Assembly (NCBI GenBank): GCA_937974625.1
Contig: CALJVJ010000367.1
Coordinates: 1-37,270 of the forward strand
From: an uncultured Saprospiraceae bacterium
GTDB taxonomy: Bacteria > Bacteroidota > Bacteroidia > Chitinophagales > Saprospiraceae
DNA: 37,270 bases
Direction of reading: 5' to 3'
Under the pieces are notes generated by a model. It was given only the letters and a program-made list of their open reading frames with translations. It did no database searches and was not told the DNA's origin. A program made the translations under genes and the position numbers. Below, in pieces: positions 17,283 through 26,198 of the stretch. The stretch's first letter is position 1. Every line of letters begins with the position of its first letter.

Positions 17283-18488
17283 TTATTCAAACAATAAGGA
17301 CATTAATTCATTACCTCTCATCTCATCTTCTAACTCATCTAGTTTTCCATCATTGCCATTTATAAGGTAGCAAAGCGTCGTTTCTGATGCTGGAAAATAG
17401 GCAATGAATGATTGGTATCCTCGCATTGAGCCCCCATGGCCAATCGCATTTCTATTTGATTGATTTCCTTTTAAATTAAACCAACCTAATCCTATTCCAT
17501 TAATTTTAAATAACAAATCTTTGGTTGACTTTGTTTTATCTTCTCCATTAACTGCTTTGACAATAGCTAATTGGGCAGCCATATCAGCATTTAATAATCC
17601 TCCATCCTCTTTGGTTACTGCCTTTAGATAAGTCTTTAAATCAGCAACATTTGAGACAATTCCACCTGCCATAGAGCTATGTGCGAAAGTCATTTCAGTG
17701 CGGTCGATTAGGGTAAGGTTACTTTCTTCATCTCCATAGCCTCTTACTATTTGTGTTGGGATTACATTATCCTGATTAAAGTAGGTATTATTCATGCCAA
17801 GTGGAGCAAATATTTGTTCCTCATAGAGTACAGCACCAGTTTTTCCTGTTATATTTTCCGCAATGACACCAAGTAAAACGAAATTTATATTTGTATACTG
17901 TCTTTTAGTTCCCGGTTCAAATTTAGCAGGTAAATTGTAGATGTAGTTTAATTCATCCTTTGCTGTCCAATGTCTTTTTGGGTTATTAAATATATCAACT
18001 GAATATTGAATATTGTCGGAGAAGTCGGCTAAACCACTTGTGTGATTCAATAATTGTTCAATCGTTGCTTTGTCAGCATTGGCTATTTTGGTGACCATTT
18101 CTTCAGACAAATATTTACTAACAACATCGTCCAATTGAAGCAAGCCTTGTGCATGAAGTTGGAGAATTAGCGTACTCGTGAATGTTTTAGTGATACTTCC
18201 TATTCTACTGATATTGCAAACTTCCATTGGTATTTGACTTGCTATATCCGCATAACCAGCAGCACCTGCCCAAATCCCTTCAGGTGACTCAATTAGCATG
18301 GTGATTCCTGGAATACCTTCGGCTACTTTACCTTGGATAAATGCTTGATATAAATCACTATTTGGGTGGGTGTTTTCTATACTATTAGTACAATTGTAAT
18401 TCGTTTTGGAAACACTTATTGGTTCTTTTACACAAGCAGTCCAACTGAGTGTGATACCTATTAAAAGCAAAAAACTTCTGATTTTCAT
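17283..18488 (-). CDS. Serine hydrolase, beta-lactamase class C / AmpH-like lipoprotein
   Basis: 401-aa lipoprotein (lipobox ending TAC, Cys19) with a beta-lactamase-fold domain. The three active-site elements are visible: S98-I-T-K101, Y198-T-N200 and H351-G-G353. This set is typical of class C-like esterases and D-Ala-D-Ala carboxypeptidases; true beta-lactamase activity is not implied. It is the last gene of a leftward three-gene group with spacings of about 60 bp, behind an outer-membrane barrel-like protein and a small lipoprotein. Likely periplasmic or surface-anchored; substrate unknown. Confidence 0.88.
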   Translation of the reverse strand: MKIRSFLLLIGITLSWTACVKEPISVSKTNYNCTNSIENTHPNSDLYQAFIQGKVAEGIPGITMLIESPEGIWAGAAGYADIASQIPMEVCNISRIGSITKTFTSTLILQLHAQGLLQLDDVVSKYLSEEMVTKIANADKATIEQLLNHTSGLADFSDNIQYSVDIFNNPKRHWTAKDELNYIYNLPAKFEPGTKRQYTNINFVLLGVIAENITGKTGAVLYEEQIFAPLGMNNTYFNQDNVIPTQIVRGYGDEESNLTLIDRTEMTFAHSSMAGGIVSNVADLKTYLKAVTKEDGGLLNADMAAQLAIVKAVNGEDKTKSTKDLLFKINGIGLGWFNLKGNQSNRNAIGHGGSMRGYQSFIAYFPASETTLCYLINGNDGKLDELEDEMRGNELMSLLFE

Positions 18489-18549
18489 ATCTTTTTATTT
18501 ATGTTTTTGGAAAAAGATGCTATCCATTAATTAAACAACTTTAAGTACG

Positions 18550-19146
18550 CTAATTTAATTGAACAGAAACCCCGAGACTAATCAGTGAATTTGCACTAAA
18601 TGGAAGTAAATTATTGATGTTAAAAGGGGCAATTAACATCCATTCTTGACGACAAAAAATAGTAAGCGATTGGCTATCATTTTTAATGAGTTGATAACCT
18701 AATCCTGCTCCGAAAGAAGCGAGACCTCCAGGCTTTCCTGTATTCTTTTTTGCAGTATATAAACCATCTTCTTGTTCATAGGTGGTTTGAGTAGGTAAAG
18801 CATGCAGGTAACCCAAGCCTAATAGGGTATGTAATTGGAGTCCATTATTGAACTGCCATTGATATTTTGGTTTCCATGCTAAGTAGGCTGCCTGAAAGAT
18901 GGGGGCATGTTTCAAGTATCCTAATTCAAAACTATTAGCTGCGCTATAAACCCCATTTTTTTTTCGTGTAAATTCAAACGAAATAGCACCTCCAAAATGT
19001 AATGGATTTCCATCTGGCAATGCATTTAATCCAAAATTTTCATTAAAAACAGAAATGCTTACCTGTGGGTTTGATGATTTCTTTTGTGCTAGTAGATTAG
19101 CTGTTATGGCTAATATTATTAACCCAATTAAAGTTAGATTCTTCAT
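18550..19146 (-). CDS. Predicted outer-membrane beta-barrel protein
   Basis: 198-aa exported protein with signal peptide ending near LLAQ. The mature part alternates aromatic and glycine-rich strands (GGAISFEFTRKK, FELGYLKHAPIFQAAYLAWKPKY, LGLGYLHAL, SFGAGLGYQL) and ends SLGVSVQLN, as expected of a small porin-like or lipid-modifying barrel. No family name is certain. Its place between a lipoprotein gene and a serine hydrolase gene suggests one envelope-related transcription unit. Confidence 0.7.
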   Translation of the reverse strand: MKNLTLIGLIILAITANLLAQKKSSNPQVSISVFNENFGLNALPDGNPLHFGGAISFEFTRKKNGVYSAANSFELGYLKHAPIFQAAYLAWKPKYQWQFNNGLQLHTLLGLGYLHALPTQTTYEQEDGLYTAKKNTGKPGGLASFGAGLGYQLIKNDSQSLTIFCRQEWMLIAPFNINNLLPFSANSLISLGVSVQLN

Positions 19147-19208
19147 AATAGTTGGTTTTTAGAGAACTAGTGACTCTAGAAAAAAGTGGTTAACCTTCTC
19201 TTGTATAT

Positions 19209-19577
19209 TTATTTTATAGTGAATTCCTTTGTTTCTAAATATTGATTTCCCGATTTATCCAAGACTGTAATAAATACCTCATATTCCCCTGTTACATCCA
19301 CATTTTCTACTAAAAAATGCTCCTCGAATTCCCACTTATTCTTATCGGAATAATCTTCTATTTTGGATTCAGCATTTAAAACTGGAATTTCAATTAGTAC
19401 ATAATCAATTCCTTCACTATCTCTAACTTTAAACTCAACTCTTAGCTTTTCTCCCTCTGATACTTCATTATCTTTATTTAAGATATCTACATTGACAGAA
19501 TTGATAGATAATTCGGTGTCACAAGAAAATAGGAATGTTGCAAAAATTGCAGCTAATAAAAATTTTGAAAAATTCAT
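19209..19577 (-). CDS. Small lipoprotein, DUF4625-like
   Basis: 122-aa lipoprotein (signal peptide with lipobox ending LFSC, Cys near 19). The mature part is one beta-sandwich-like domain with GEKLRVEFKVRDSEGIDYVLIEI and a C-terminal GEYEVFITVLDKSGNQ, resembling the DUF4625 family of Bacteroidota lipoproteins. First gene of the leftward three-gene group. The family match is from memory and moderate. Confidence 0.65.
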   Translation of the reverse strand: MNFSKFLLAAIFATFLFSCDTELSINSVNVDILNKDNEVSEGEKLRVEFKVRDSEGIDYVLIEIPVLNAESKIEDYSDKNKWEFEEHFLVENVDVTGEYEVFITVLDKSGNQYLETKEFTIK

Positions 19578-19872
19578 AATTATTGATTTTAGGTGATTAA
19601 TTTATTTAGTATTTATGCAAAATGTTGACAGTCATAAGTACTGTTGACTTATAAAGAGTTTTCTGCAGTAGTTACCAAATTCTAGGTTCGCTTATAAGAC
19701 TAAAGAGAAAGATTTTACACGTAGTCGAATGCTAATTTTTTTTTAATTTTTTAAAAATTCTTTTAAACGCTGTTTTAAAGTTGCTCAAAAAAATATCGGA
19801 ATTTGCCTTGTAAAATTGTTCTAATTAAAATAGTTTGAGGTTCATAAAAGTAGAAAGCCTGACCGATAAAAA

Positions 19873-20760
19873 TCATTGTAAAATAATTTCCAATCGTTGT
19901 TCTGTGTATCCAGCAAAAATTCCATAACCATTTTCAATCTTTGAAAATACACTTAATGGTTCTGTAAATATTCCTTCCTCCAAATTTTCAAATCTTGTTA
20001 AAGATTTATAGTATTCATACCCATCTTGGGTAATAGACTTGACGGATATGATAGCTGTTAGGTGGTCTTCTGGTGAAAGATTTTCTAAAAGAGCGCTAGT
20101 TGCACCAATTTGAGTGGTATAATTTTGACCATTAAAGTTTTCATCCGTTAAAAAACTTCTTTTAAAATTAGAATGGTCGGCTACTATGGATTCATTACTG
20201 CTATTGGAATCAAAAGAAAATACGGTAGCATTTTCTAGAATACTATGGTTTTGATTTTCTAATAAGTACTGAGCTTCTATTAAATAAAAATTTGCTTCCT
20301 CCTCATTATCTTTAATTGCTAAATCCAATAAATAATTTGCTTCTTTTTTAAAAAACGATTTTTCACCTTTCAAATATTGAACGGAAAATGCCTTTGGTAT
20401 AGCACTTGTAGCCGTAATAGTAAGAAAATTAGGCGCTTGCGCAGATAACTGATACATGTGGCCTTGCTCTGGTAAAAATGAATTGGCGGAATAAATACCA
20501 TTTCCTCGATGAGCTAGTTGAATTAATTGATTTGTTGTCAAATTTTCTATAGTTACCGTTCCAGTTACTACTGTTTCAAAATTGATGGAGCTGTCAATTG
20601 GCATACTTTTGCTGAGGTTTATTTGCCAAATAGAATCGGGTGTTATAAGGGCATTAGCGACTAATACTGGGGGAGTGCTTACTTCCGGAAATGGTATGTC
20701 CTTTTCACAAGATAATACTACAAAAAAAAAGCTTAGGGCTAAAAAGAAATTTATTCGCAT
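19873..20760 (-). CDS. DUF4249-family lipoprotein
   Basis: 295-aa lipoprotein (signal peptide to VVLSC, Cys near 18). The early mature sequence PPVLVANALITPDSIWQINLSKS, a beta-rich middle and the C-terminal FAGYTEQRLEI fit the DUF4249 family, whose genes usually accompany TonB-dependent receptors with a carboxypeptidase-regulatory-like domain. Here it is transcribed away from the FecI/FecR/receptor cluster, 115 bp from the sigma start, instead of downstream of the receptor. It probably acts as a surface or periplasmic partner of that receptor. Ligand unknown. Confidence 0.8.
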   Translation of the reverse strand: MRINFFLALSFFFVVLSCEKDIPFPEVSTPPVLVANALITPDSIWQINLSKSMPIDSSINFETVVTGTVTIENLTTNQLIQLAHRGNGIYSANSFLPEQGHMYQLSAQAPNFLTITATSAIPKAFSVQYLKGEKSFFKKEANYLLDLAIKDNEEEANFYLIEAQYLLENQNHSILENATVFSFDSNSSNESIVADHSNFKRSFLTDENFNGQNYTTQIGATSALLENLSPEDHLTAIISVKSITQDGYEYYKSLTRFENLEEGIFTEPLSVFSKIENGYGIFAGYTEQRLEIILQ

Positions 20761-20862
20761 TCAATAGTTGATATTAAAATTTTAATTAAAATACTATTTT
20801 AACAATTCTAATAGATAGAGTCAAAAAATAGTCCGAGACCACTATAAAGTCCAAAAAAAAAT

Positions 20863-20870
20863 TACATTTG
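20863..20870 (+). promoter_or_regulatory. -7 promoter box of the FecI-like sigma gene, possibly leaderless
   Basis: TACATTTG matches TAnnTTTG and ends five bases before the ATG at 20876. If used, transcription would start at or within a few bases of the start codon, giving a leaderless mRNA. No TTG is seen at the -33 position, so activity is uncertain. Confidence 0.45.
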
Positions 20871-20875
20871 CATTA

Positions 20876-21433
20876 ATGCCAGACCAAAAATCACCCATAC
20901 AAGATTTTGATAAACTGTTTAGAACCTACTATCCAGTAGCTGTTTTATTTGCTAACACATTTGTCAAAAATGAGTTTGCAGCTAAGGATATTGCACAACA
21001 AGTATTTTTAAAAATCTTTGAGAAAAAAGATACTTTACAAATTGAAATATCTTTTAAAGCCTATTTGTTGCGTGCGGTGCGAAATACTGCTTTAACTTAC
21101 CTTAATAAAGAAAAAACACATGTTCGACATTCTGAGGCTGCTTTTGCTAAAACAGACCAAGCAATTATGGATAATGACCCCGTTGCTTACGAACAGTTGG
21201 TAGAGGCCCTTAAAAAATTAATAGAAAATTTGCCTCCTCGTTGTCAACTTATTTTTAAAATGAATAGGTTGGAAGGCAAAAAAAATAAAGAAATTGCAAC
21301 AGAATTAGGCTTGTCTATTCGCACAGTAGAGGCACAAATAAGTTATGCTTTAAAGCAATTAAGGGCCAAATTACCAAAAGAATTATTAATTATTTTTATT
21401 TTTTTAAAAATAGGCTACGTGTATTTTAATTGA
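20876..21433 (+). CDS. FecI-like ECF RNA polymerase sigma factor
   Basis: 185-aa sigma-70 family ECF factor. Region 2 spans about 12-75 (YYPVAVLFANTFVKNEFAAKDIAQQVFLKIFEKK), and region 4 about 118-170 (LPPRCQLIFKMNRLEGKKNKEIA, then LGLSIRTVEAQISYALKQL). The short hydrophobic tail LLIIFIFLKIGYVYF is common in Bacteroidota members. It is followed by a FecR-like anti-sigma gene (80-bp gap) and a TonB receptor with an STN domain, the standard surface-signalling cascade: receptor to FecR to FecI. It probably drives the receptor, and perhaps the divergent DUF4249 gene. Confidence 0.92.
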   Translation: MPDQKSPIQDFDKLFRTYYPVAVLFANTFVKNEFAAKDIAQQVFLKIFEKKDTLQIEISFKAYLLRAVRNTALTYLNKEKTHVRHSEAAFAKTDQAIMDNDPVAYEQLVEALKKLIENLPPRCQLIFKMNRLEGKKNKEIATELGLSIRTVEAQISYALKQLRAKLPKELLIIFIFLKIGYVYFN

Positions 21434-21513
21434 GCTTTGTCATTAAGGTAAGATAGTGCTATTTAACTGTTTGTGTACTATTGGTTCCTTAGCTTATGAA
21501 AGTTAAGTAAATT

Positions 21514-22425
21514 ATGGAAAAAGATAATCTACATGAGAATTTAATGATTAAAATGCTGGAAGGCACTGCCTCCAAAGCAGAGGTATCTCAATTTCAAAAA
21601 TGGATAAATCTTTCAACTGAAAATGAGAGGGAATATAAGGATTTTCAAAAAATATGGGCTGCAGTTCCAGATGCTAAACTATTAGAAAAGCTTGATGTTG
21701 AAGCAGACTTAGCAGCCCTAAAAGAAAAAGCGACTACCCCTAAAATAAATTCTAATCGAATAATTTCCATTAACTTTTTCAGGCGAATTGCTGCTGTTCT
21801 TTTGCCACTTATTATTGCGTTGACAGGTCTTTATTTCTATTTCAACCAAACAGACCCTAAAGCGCCAATCGTACTGAATGATGGAACAAAAGTTTGGTTG
21901 TATAAAGACGCAAAACTAGATTATCCTAAAACATTTGAAGGAAATAATCGATTGGTAAAATTAATTGGAGAAGCTTTTTTTGAAGTTGCAGAAAATAAAA
22001 ACAAACCATTTATTATTGAAGCAGGAGCTACCAATATTAAAGTATTAGGGACTTCCTTTAATGTGCGAAGTTCCAATCAAGAAACAAATGTAGTTGTAAA
22101 CACAGGAAAAGTGAGTTTGTCCCCTAAAAACGATACGCAAAATGGAATCGAGTTGACTAAAGGAGAAAAGGGGACCTATACAGAAGGAAATTTGATAGAA
22201 ACCATCAATAAAGATATCAATTATCGTTCTTGGCAAAATGGCGTATTTGAATTTGACGGAACTAAACCAGTTAGTGAAGTTATTGACCAATTAACTAAAT
22301 ATTATGGCCCGCTTAATATCGATATTAAGAACAACAAAGAATGTTTGTTAGAAGCCAATTTCGAAAAAGAAGCATTAAGTACAGTTATTGAGGTACTTAA
22401 AAATAGTTGTGGATTGGAACAGTAA
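21514..22425 (+). CDS. FecR-like anti-sigma factor
   Basis: 303-aa inner-membrane regulator. The cytoplasmic N-terminal part (about 1-88) binds the sigma factor; one membrane helix lies near 90-110 (RIAAVLLPLIIALTGLYFYF). The periplasmic FecR domain (about 120-220) contains DGTKVWLYKDAKLDYPK, GEAFFEVAENKNKPF and VLGTSFNVRS, and a DUF4974-like C-terminus follows with FEFDGTKPVSEVIDQLTKYYG. It lies between the sigma gene and the receptor gene, 8 bp before the receptor start, so co-transcription is likely. Confidence 0.92.
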   Translation: MEKDNLHENLMIKMLEGTASKAEVSQFQKWINLSTENEREYKDFQKIWAAVPDAKLLEKLDVEADLAALKEKATTPKINSNRIISINFFRRIAAVLLPLIIALTGLYFYFNQTDPKAPIVLNDGTKVWLYKDAKLDYPKTFEGNNRLVKLIGEAFFEVAENKNKPFIIEAGATNIKVLGTSFNVRSSNQETNVVVNTGKVSLSPKNDTQNGIELTKGEKGTYTEGNLIETINKDINYRSWQNGVFEFDGTKPVSEVIDQLTKYYGPLNIDIKNNKECLLEANFEKEALSTVIEVLKNSCGLEQ

Positions 22426-22433
22426 AAAGATTT

Positions 22434-25001
22434 ATGAAACCAACATTAACCCTTGTTTTATTTTTAATAATGACAAATGGGATGGCTGCTCAATCCATCT
22501 TGGAAAAACCAGTTACGCTTTCTATAAAAAACAAGGCATTAGTTGAAATTTTTGAACAAATTTCAACTCAAACAGCTGCAAAATTCACCTACGATAAAAA
22601 CCGTATACCTACCGCAAAAGAATTTAATTTAGAAGTTTTTAATAGTCCATTAAAGCAGGTTTTAGAAAAACTATTCCAAGACACCAATATTGAATTCAAA
22701 ACCAATAATAATTTCCTGATTATTTATAGACCAACTATTCCTTATCACTCTATTTCTGGATTTATTCAGGATGCAAAAAGTAAGGAAGCCCTAATAGAGG
22801 CGAACGTTTTTGAAACTAGTTACTACAGAGGTTGTAGCAGCAACCAATATGGTTTTTATAGTTTATCCTTACCAGAGGGTATATACCTACTTAAAAGTAG
22901 ATATATTGGTTATGAAGAACGGACAGATACGATTGCGCTTTATAAAGATATCGAAAAAGATATTTTGATGACAGAAGGAAGTGATTTAGCTGAAGTTATA
23001 GTCATTGATAATATTTATGGAGATAAGGAAACAACTTCTATTCTTGGAACTATGCCTGCTAATGGAGAAAAAATAGATGTTGAGAAAGCTAAAGGATTAC
23101 CTACCCTATTAGGGGAAAAAGATGTGTTTAAATACCTACAATTATTACCAGGTGTCGTGGCAGGTGGATTAGCAGGAAATAATTTGTACATAAGAGGGGG
23201 GGCATTGGACCAGAATTTAATTATGTTAGATGATATCCCTTTATATAATGTTAATCATCTTTGGGGATTTATTTCGATTTTTGATGGTGAAATAGTGCAG
23301 AGTGCAAAAACTTATGTGGCTGGGTTTCCTGCGAGATATGGAGGTAGATTATCCTCAATTATTGACATTCGTACAAAAGATGGGAACAAAGAAAAAATTC
23401 ACGGAGGGCTATCTATGGGTTTATATACTTTTACAACTCATCTAGAAGGTCCGATTAAAAAGGACAAAAGTTCTTTTATTTTATCTGCTCGACGTACTTG
23501 GTTAGATATCCCATTAAAGGCACTTAATGCAGACCCCAACGCGAATATTTATGACCTTACAGCTAAAGCTAATTTTAAACTATCTGAGAAAGACCGATTT
23601 TATTTTAGTTTCTATACTGGAAAGGACTATTTTGAAGAAAAAGCAGATAATGATTCCTTAAAATTAATTTTTAAAGAGGAATCTCAACTAAGTTGGGGGA
23701 ATACTGCTTTTTCATTGCGCTGGAATCGAACTTTAGGTAAAAAAGTATTTGTGAATACCACACTTTTTCATTCTGTTTTTAATTTTGATGCTCATTATGT
23801 TATTGCATTTGATAATGATCAACAAGATGAAACGGAATTATCTTATCAATCCTTTATTAAAGAAACTGGATTAAAAACGGATTTTAGTTTCAGTAATGCT
23901 CGACATCACCTTCGATGGGGTAGTGGACTATTTTATACCCAAAATAATTCTGGGGAAATTGATGGAAATAGAATCATTCAAGGACAATCCAATCCATACA
24001 AAATTCTTAGTGAGGGTGTCAATGCGCAAAAATGGATGATTTATGCAGAAGATAAATTCCAAATAACTCCAAATTTTTCCATTTATCCTGGATTGCGATT
24101 GGCAATGTATAAGGTTCAAAATAAAACCCGATGGTATCCACAACCTAGATTAGAACTTATTTATTCTACTACTAAAAATAGTAACCTCTCCTTTTCGTAT
24201 TCAGAAATGATGCAGTCTACTCATCTACTGGATAACACCAGTTTAGAATCCAACAATATTAGGTGGGTGATTGCTACTAAAGATGGACGTCCATCTACTT
24301 CCAAACAAGCTGCTATTAGTTTTCAATCTTTGTTTCACCCAAAATGGTCTTTAAAATTAAGTGCTTATTATAAAACAATGAATCATCTACGCCGACTTAA
24401 AGTTGGAGAGGACATTTTGAGTAGCCTAAAAAAATGGGAAAAAAGTACCTTAAGTGGTAAAGGTAGGGGATATGGATTAGAACTACTACTCGCTAAAGTA
24501 AGTGGGACTACTCAGGGCTGGGCAAGTTATACCTATTCCAAAAGTGAAAGAAAATTTGATGGCTTGGCGAATAACACTTTTTTCCCCTACCAATATGACC
24601 GTCGGCATTCCATCAATTTTACGATGACTCATTCTTTCAAGCTTAAGAAGCAAAAAAAACGTCAATTAAGTTTAGTTTGGATTTATGCAACAGGCCATTG
24701 GTACACATTACCATCCGTTGTTTTTCCTAGTATAGAAGGGATTCCTTTACCTGCAAATACAGGTATCAATAATTTTCGTTTGGAACCAATCCATCGATTA
24801 GATTTAGCTTATCTAAGAACAAAAATAACGGCAAAGGGGTATCATCAAACATGGAATATTGGGGTGTATAATGTTTATGGTAAAGCGAATCCTTTTTCTG
24901 CTGAATTGCAATTTTTTCAGCCACAAAATACTTTTAAATTGGTAAGTAATAATTTGGGATTAGACCCAATCCCATATGTTTCTTATAGTTTTAAATTTTA
25001 G
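22434..25001 (+). CDS. TonB-dependent receptor with STN and carboxypeptidase-regulatory-like domains
   Basis: 855-aa outer-membrane receptor from the ATG at 22434; a longer reading start at 22407 overlaps fecR and would precede the signal peptide, so it is not preferred. Order: signal peptide (MKPTLTLVLFLIM...MAAQ), STN signalling domain (about 25-100), CarboxypepD_reg-like domain (about 105-185, SGFIQDAKSKEALIEANVFE), plug (LPGVVAGGLAGNNLYIRGGALDQNLIMLDDIPLYNV) and barrel ending VSYSFKF. The STN domain matches regulation by the upstream FecR/FecI pair. Transported ligand unknown. Confidence 0.93.
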   Translation: MKPTLTLVLFLIMTNGMAAQSILEKPVTLSIKNKALVEIFEQISTQTAAKFTYDKNRIPTAKEFNLEVFNSPLKQVLEKLFQDTNIEFKTNNNFLIIYRPTIPYHSISGFIQDAKSKEALIEANVFETSYYRGCSSNQYGFYSLSLPEGIYLLKSRYIGYEERTDTIALYKDIEKDILMTEGSDLAEVIVIDNIYGDKETTSILGTMPANGEKIDVEKAKGLPTLLGEKDVFKYLQLLPGVVAGGLAGNNLYIRGGALDQNLIMLDDIPLYNVNHLWGFISIFDGEIVQSAKTYVAGFPARYGGRLSSIIDIRTKDGNKEKIHGGLSMGLYTFTTHLEGPIKKDKSSFILSARRTWLDIPLKALNADPNANIYDLTAKANFKLSEKDRFYFSFYTGKDYFEEKADNDSLKLIFKEESQLSWGNTAFSLRWNRTLGKKVFVNTTLFHSVFNFDAHYVIAFDNDQQDETELSYQSFIKETGLKTDFSFSNARHHLRWGSGLFYTQNNSGEIDGNRIIQGQSNPYKILSEGVNAQKWMIYAEDKFQITPNFSIYPGLRLAMYKVQNKTRWYPQPRLELIYSTTKNSNLSFSYSEMMQSTHLLDNTSLESNNIRWVIATKDGRPSTSKQAAISFQSLFHPKWSLKLSAYYKTMNHLRRLKVGEDILSSLKKWEKSTLSGKGRGYGLELLLAKVSGTTQGWASYTYSKSERKFDGLANNTFFPYQYDRRHSINFTMTHSFKLKKQKKRQLSLVWIYATGHWYTLPSVVFPSIEGIPLPANTGINNFRLEPIHRLDLAYLRTKITAKGYHQTWNIGVYNVYGKANPFSAELQFFQPQNTFKLVSNNLGLDPIPYVSYSFKF

Positions 25002-25058
25002 TTTTTTAGGACTAACTGGCAGATGCGCATCAAATACCACACTATTCAAGGCAATATG

Positions 25059-25129
25059 CTTCAAAAACCACACTTGATTCATGGCCTAATTTGACCATTA
25101 TATTTTGGATACTTTGCTTGTATGGTCTG
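25059..25129 (-). pseudogene. Deleted fragment of the gene at 35811-36449
   Basis: Bases 25059-25099 are identical to 36134-36174 (41 of 41) and bases 25098-25129 match 36271-36302 (30 of 32). About 96 bp present at the other locus are missing here, with the two blocks meeting at a shared TT. On the minus strand the second block reads QTIQAKYPKY (QTIQANYPKY in the intact gene), and the first would read MVKLGHESSVVFE in another frame. So this is a non-functional duplicate with an internal deletion. Confidence 0.8.
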
Positions 25130-25262
25130 CCTGTACTACAATAGTGATATCTGCTGAATCAGAATTAATTATCTCACCTGGATTGTCGCTGCTTTCAAGA
25201 GGGCCTCCACCATCAGTAGGAGGACCACCGCCGATTATATTTCCTAAAAAAGGCATCAGTAT

Positions 25263-25297
25263 AAAAAAAATGAGCGTTCTTATCCAGAACACTCATT
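25263..25297 (-). terminator. Rho-independent terminator (leftward)
   Basis: AATGAGCGTTC (25269-25279) pairs with GAACACTCATT (25287-25297) with one wobble, 7-nt loop, and eight T on the minus strand. It lies 50 bp downstream of the leftward gene at 25347-25973. Confidence 0.85.
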
Positions 25298-25346
25298 AAA
25301 ATCATTGAATTATTGATGAAACTAAAATTCTTATTTACTCATTTTA

Positions 25347-25973
25347 TTAGAGATTGGCTTTTTGGATTTTATTATCTTGGCTGATTGAGAATGTTTGTTC
25401 ATAAGTATAGTTTTTAGTCCTAATTTCAAATATATAATCTTCTGCGGGGAAAGTAGTTACTATAAATCGTTTCCCAATACTACCTGTTGTAAAGAATTCA
25501 TCTTCATACAAAGGGCTCCCTATTTTATTCCTAATTTTTATACCAACAGCACCTTCTTCAAAGTGCAACATATTTAAATCTAAATTAGGATACTCAAACT
25601 TTAAAGTTGGTTTATAGATTTCTTTTTTAGTACTCATTTCAATAGATTTTTTTTCATGGTTGACATGGATAGGTTGAAAAGTAATTTTACGCTCACTTTC
25701 TATCCTCATGGTGTAATTTCCAGTTGGTAATTTTTTCAAGTTATAGAACTGTAAGTAATCATCTTGGTCCTCCACTTTTTTATTGATTAGTACAATACCA
25801 AATTGGTCTTTTAATTGTATATCAAAAGTTTCTTTATTCATATTTTTTAGATGTAAACTAAAAGATTGCCCTCTTTGACTTCGGATACTAACTTCTGGTT
25901 CAACACCTGCTTTCAAGAATAAGGAGCAGCTCATAAAAACTAAGGCAAAAAAGCACTTTGATAATAATTTCAT
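25347..25973 (-). CDS. Exported beta-rich protein of unknown function
   Basis: 208-aa protein with signal peptide (MKLLSKCFFALVFMSCSLFLKA). The mature part has two similar beta-sandwich-like halves: FSLHLKNMNKETFDIQLKD with LPTGNYTMRIESE, and LKFEYPNLDLNMLHFEEG with FPAEDYIFEIRTKN. This is the layout of DUF3244-like small secreted proteins of Bacteroidota, but the match is loose. The Cys in FMSCSLFLKAG could be a lipobox alternative. It is monocistronic, with a TATCTTTG promoter box upstream and a terminator 50 bp downstream. Confidence 0.7.
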   Translation of the reverse strand: MKLLSKCFFALVFMSCSLFLKAGVEPEVSIRSQRGQSFSLHLKNMNKETFDIQLKDQFGIVLINKKVEDQDDYLQFYNLKKLPTGNYTMRIESERKITFQPIHVNHEKKSIEMSTKKEIYKPTLKFEYPNLDLNMLHFEEGAVGIKIRNKIGSPLYEDEFFTTGSIGKRFIVTTFPAEDYIFEIRTKNYTYEQTFSISQDNKIQKANL

Positions 25974-26023
25974 GATTAACAGTTTTAATAAGGTTAATTA
26001 AAAAAATTAAACTAATAATACCA

Positions 26024-26031
26024 CAAAGATA
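26024..26031 (-). promoter_or_regulatory. -7 promoter box for the exported protein gene
   Basis: The minus strand reads TATCTTTG, a full TAnnTTTG match, about 50 bp before the ATG at 25973. No clear -33 TTG at the usual spacing. Confidence 0.45.
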
Positions 26032-26198
26032 GAGGAGAAGAAGGCTGGATACTTTTCTGTAATTTTCTAATATGTATACTATTTTAACGCACAATGATAG
26101 AATACTCAACATTAAGGTTAATTTAGTGTATGTTGTGGGCAAATGAGGTCATTTATGTTTAACTCAAAATCCATACTTTTACTATCAACAAAAGTACT

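Larger units (their letters stand above)
25002..25346. other. Patchwork intergenic region with duplicated gene fragments
   Basis: Overlapping 64-codon ORFs on both strands (25098-25292 and 25105-25299) look accidental: the leftward one begins with GTG inside a terminator. The region holds two short copies of the gene at 35811-36449, a leftward terminator, and a diverged extra copy of the first fragment (from 25030, ATCAAATACCACAC against TTCAAAAACCACAC). Confidence 0.6.

Noticed and set aside
25098-25299. Overlapping 64-codon ORFs on both strands
   Set aside because: They cover the same DNA in opposite directions, the leftward one starts with GTG inside a terminator and ends in a duplicated gene fragment, and neither matches a known family.
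25900-26142. 80-codon leftward ORF with hydrophobic segments
   Set aside because: It overlaps the signal-peptide end and promoter of the gene at 25347-25973 in another frame.
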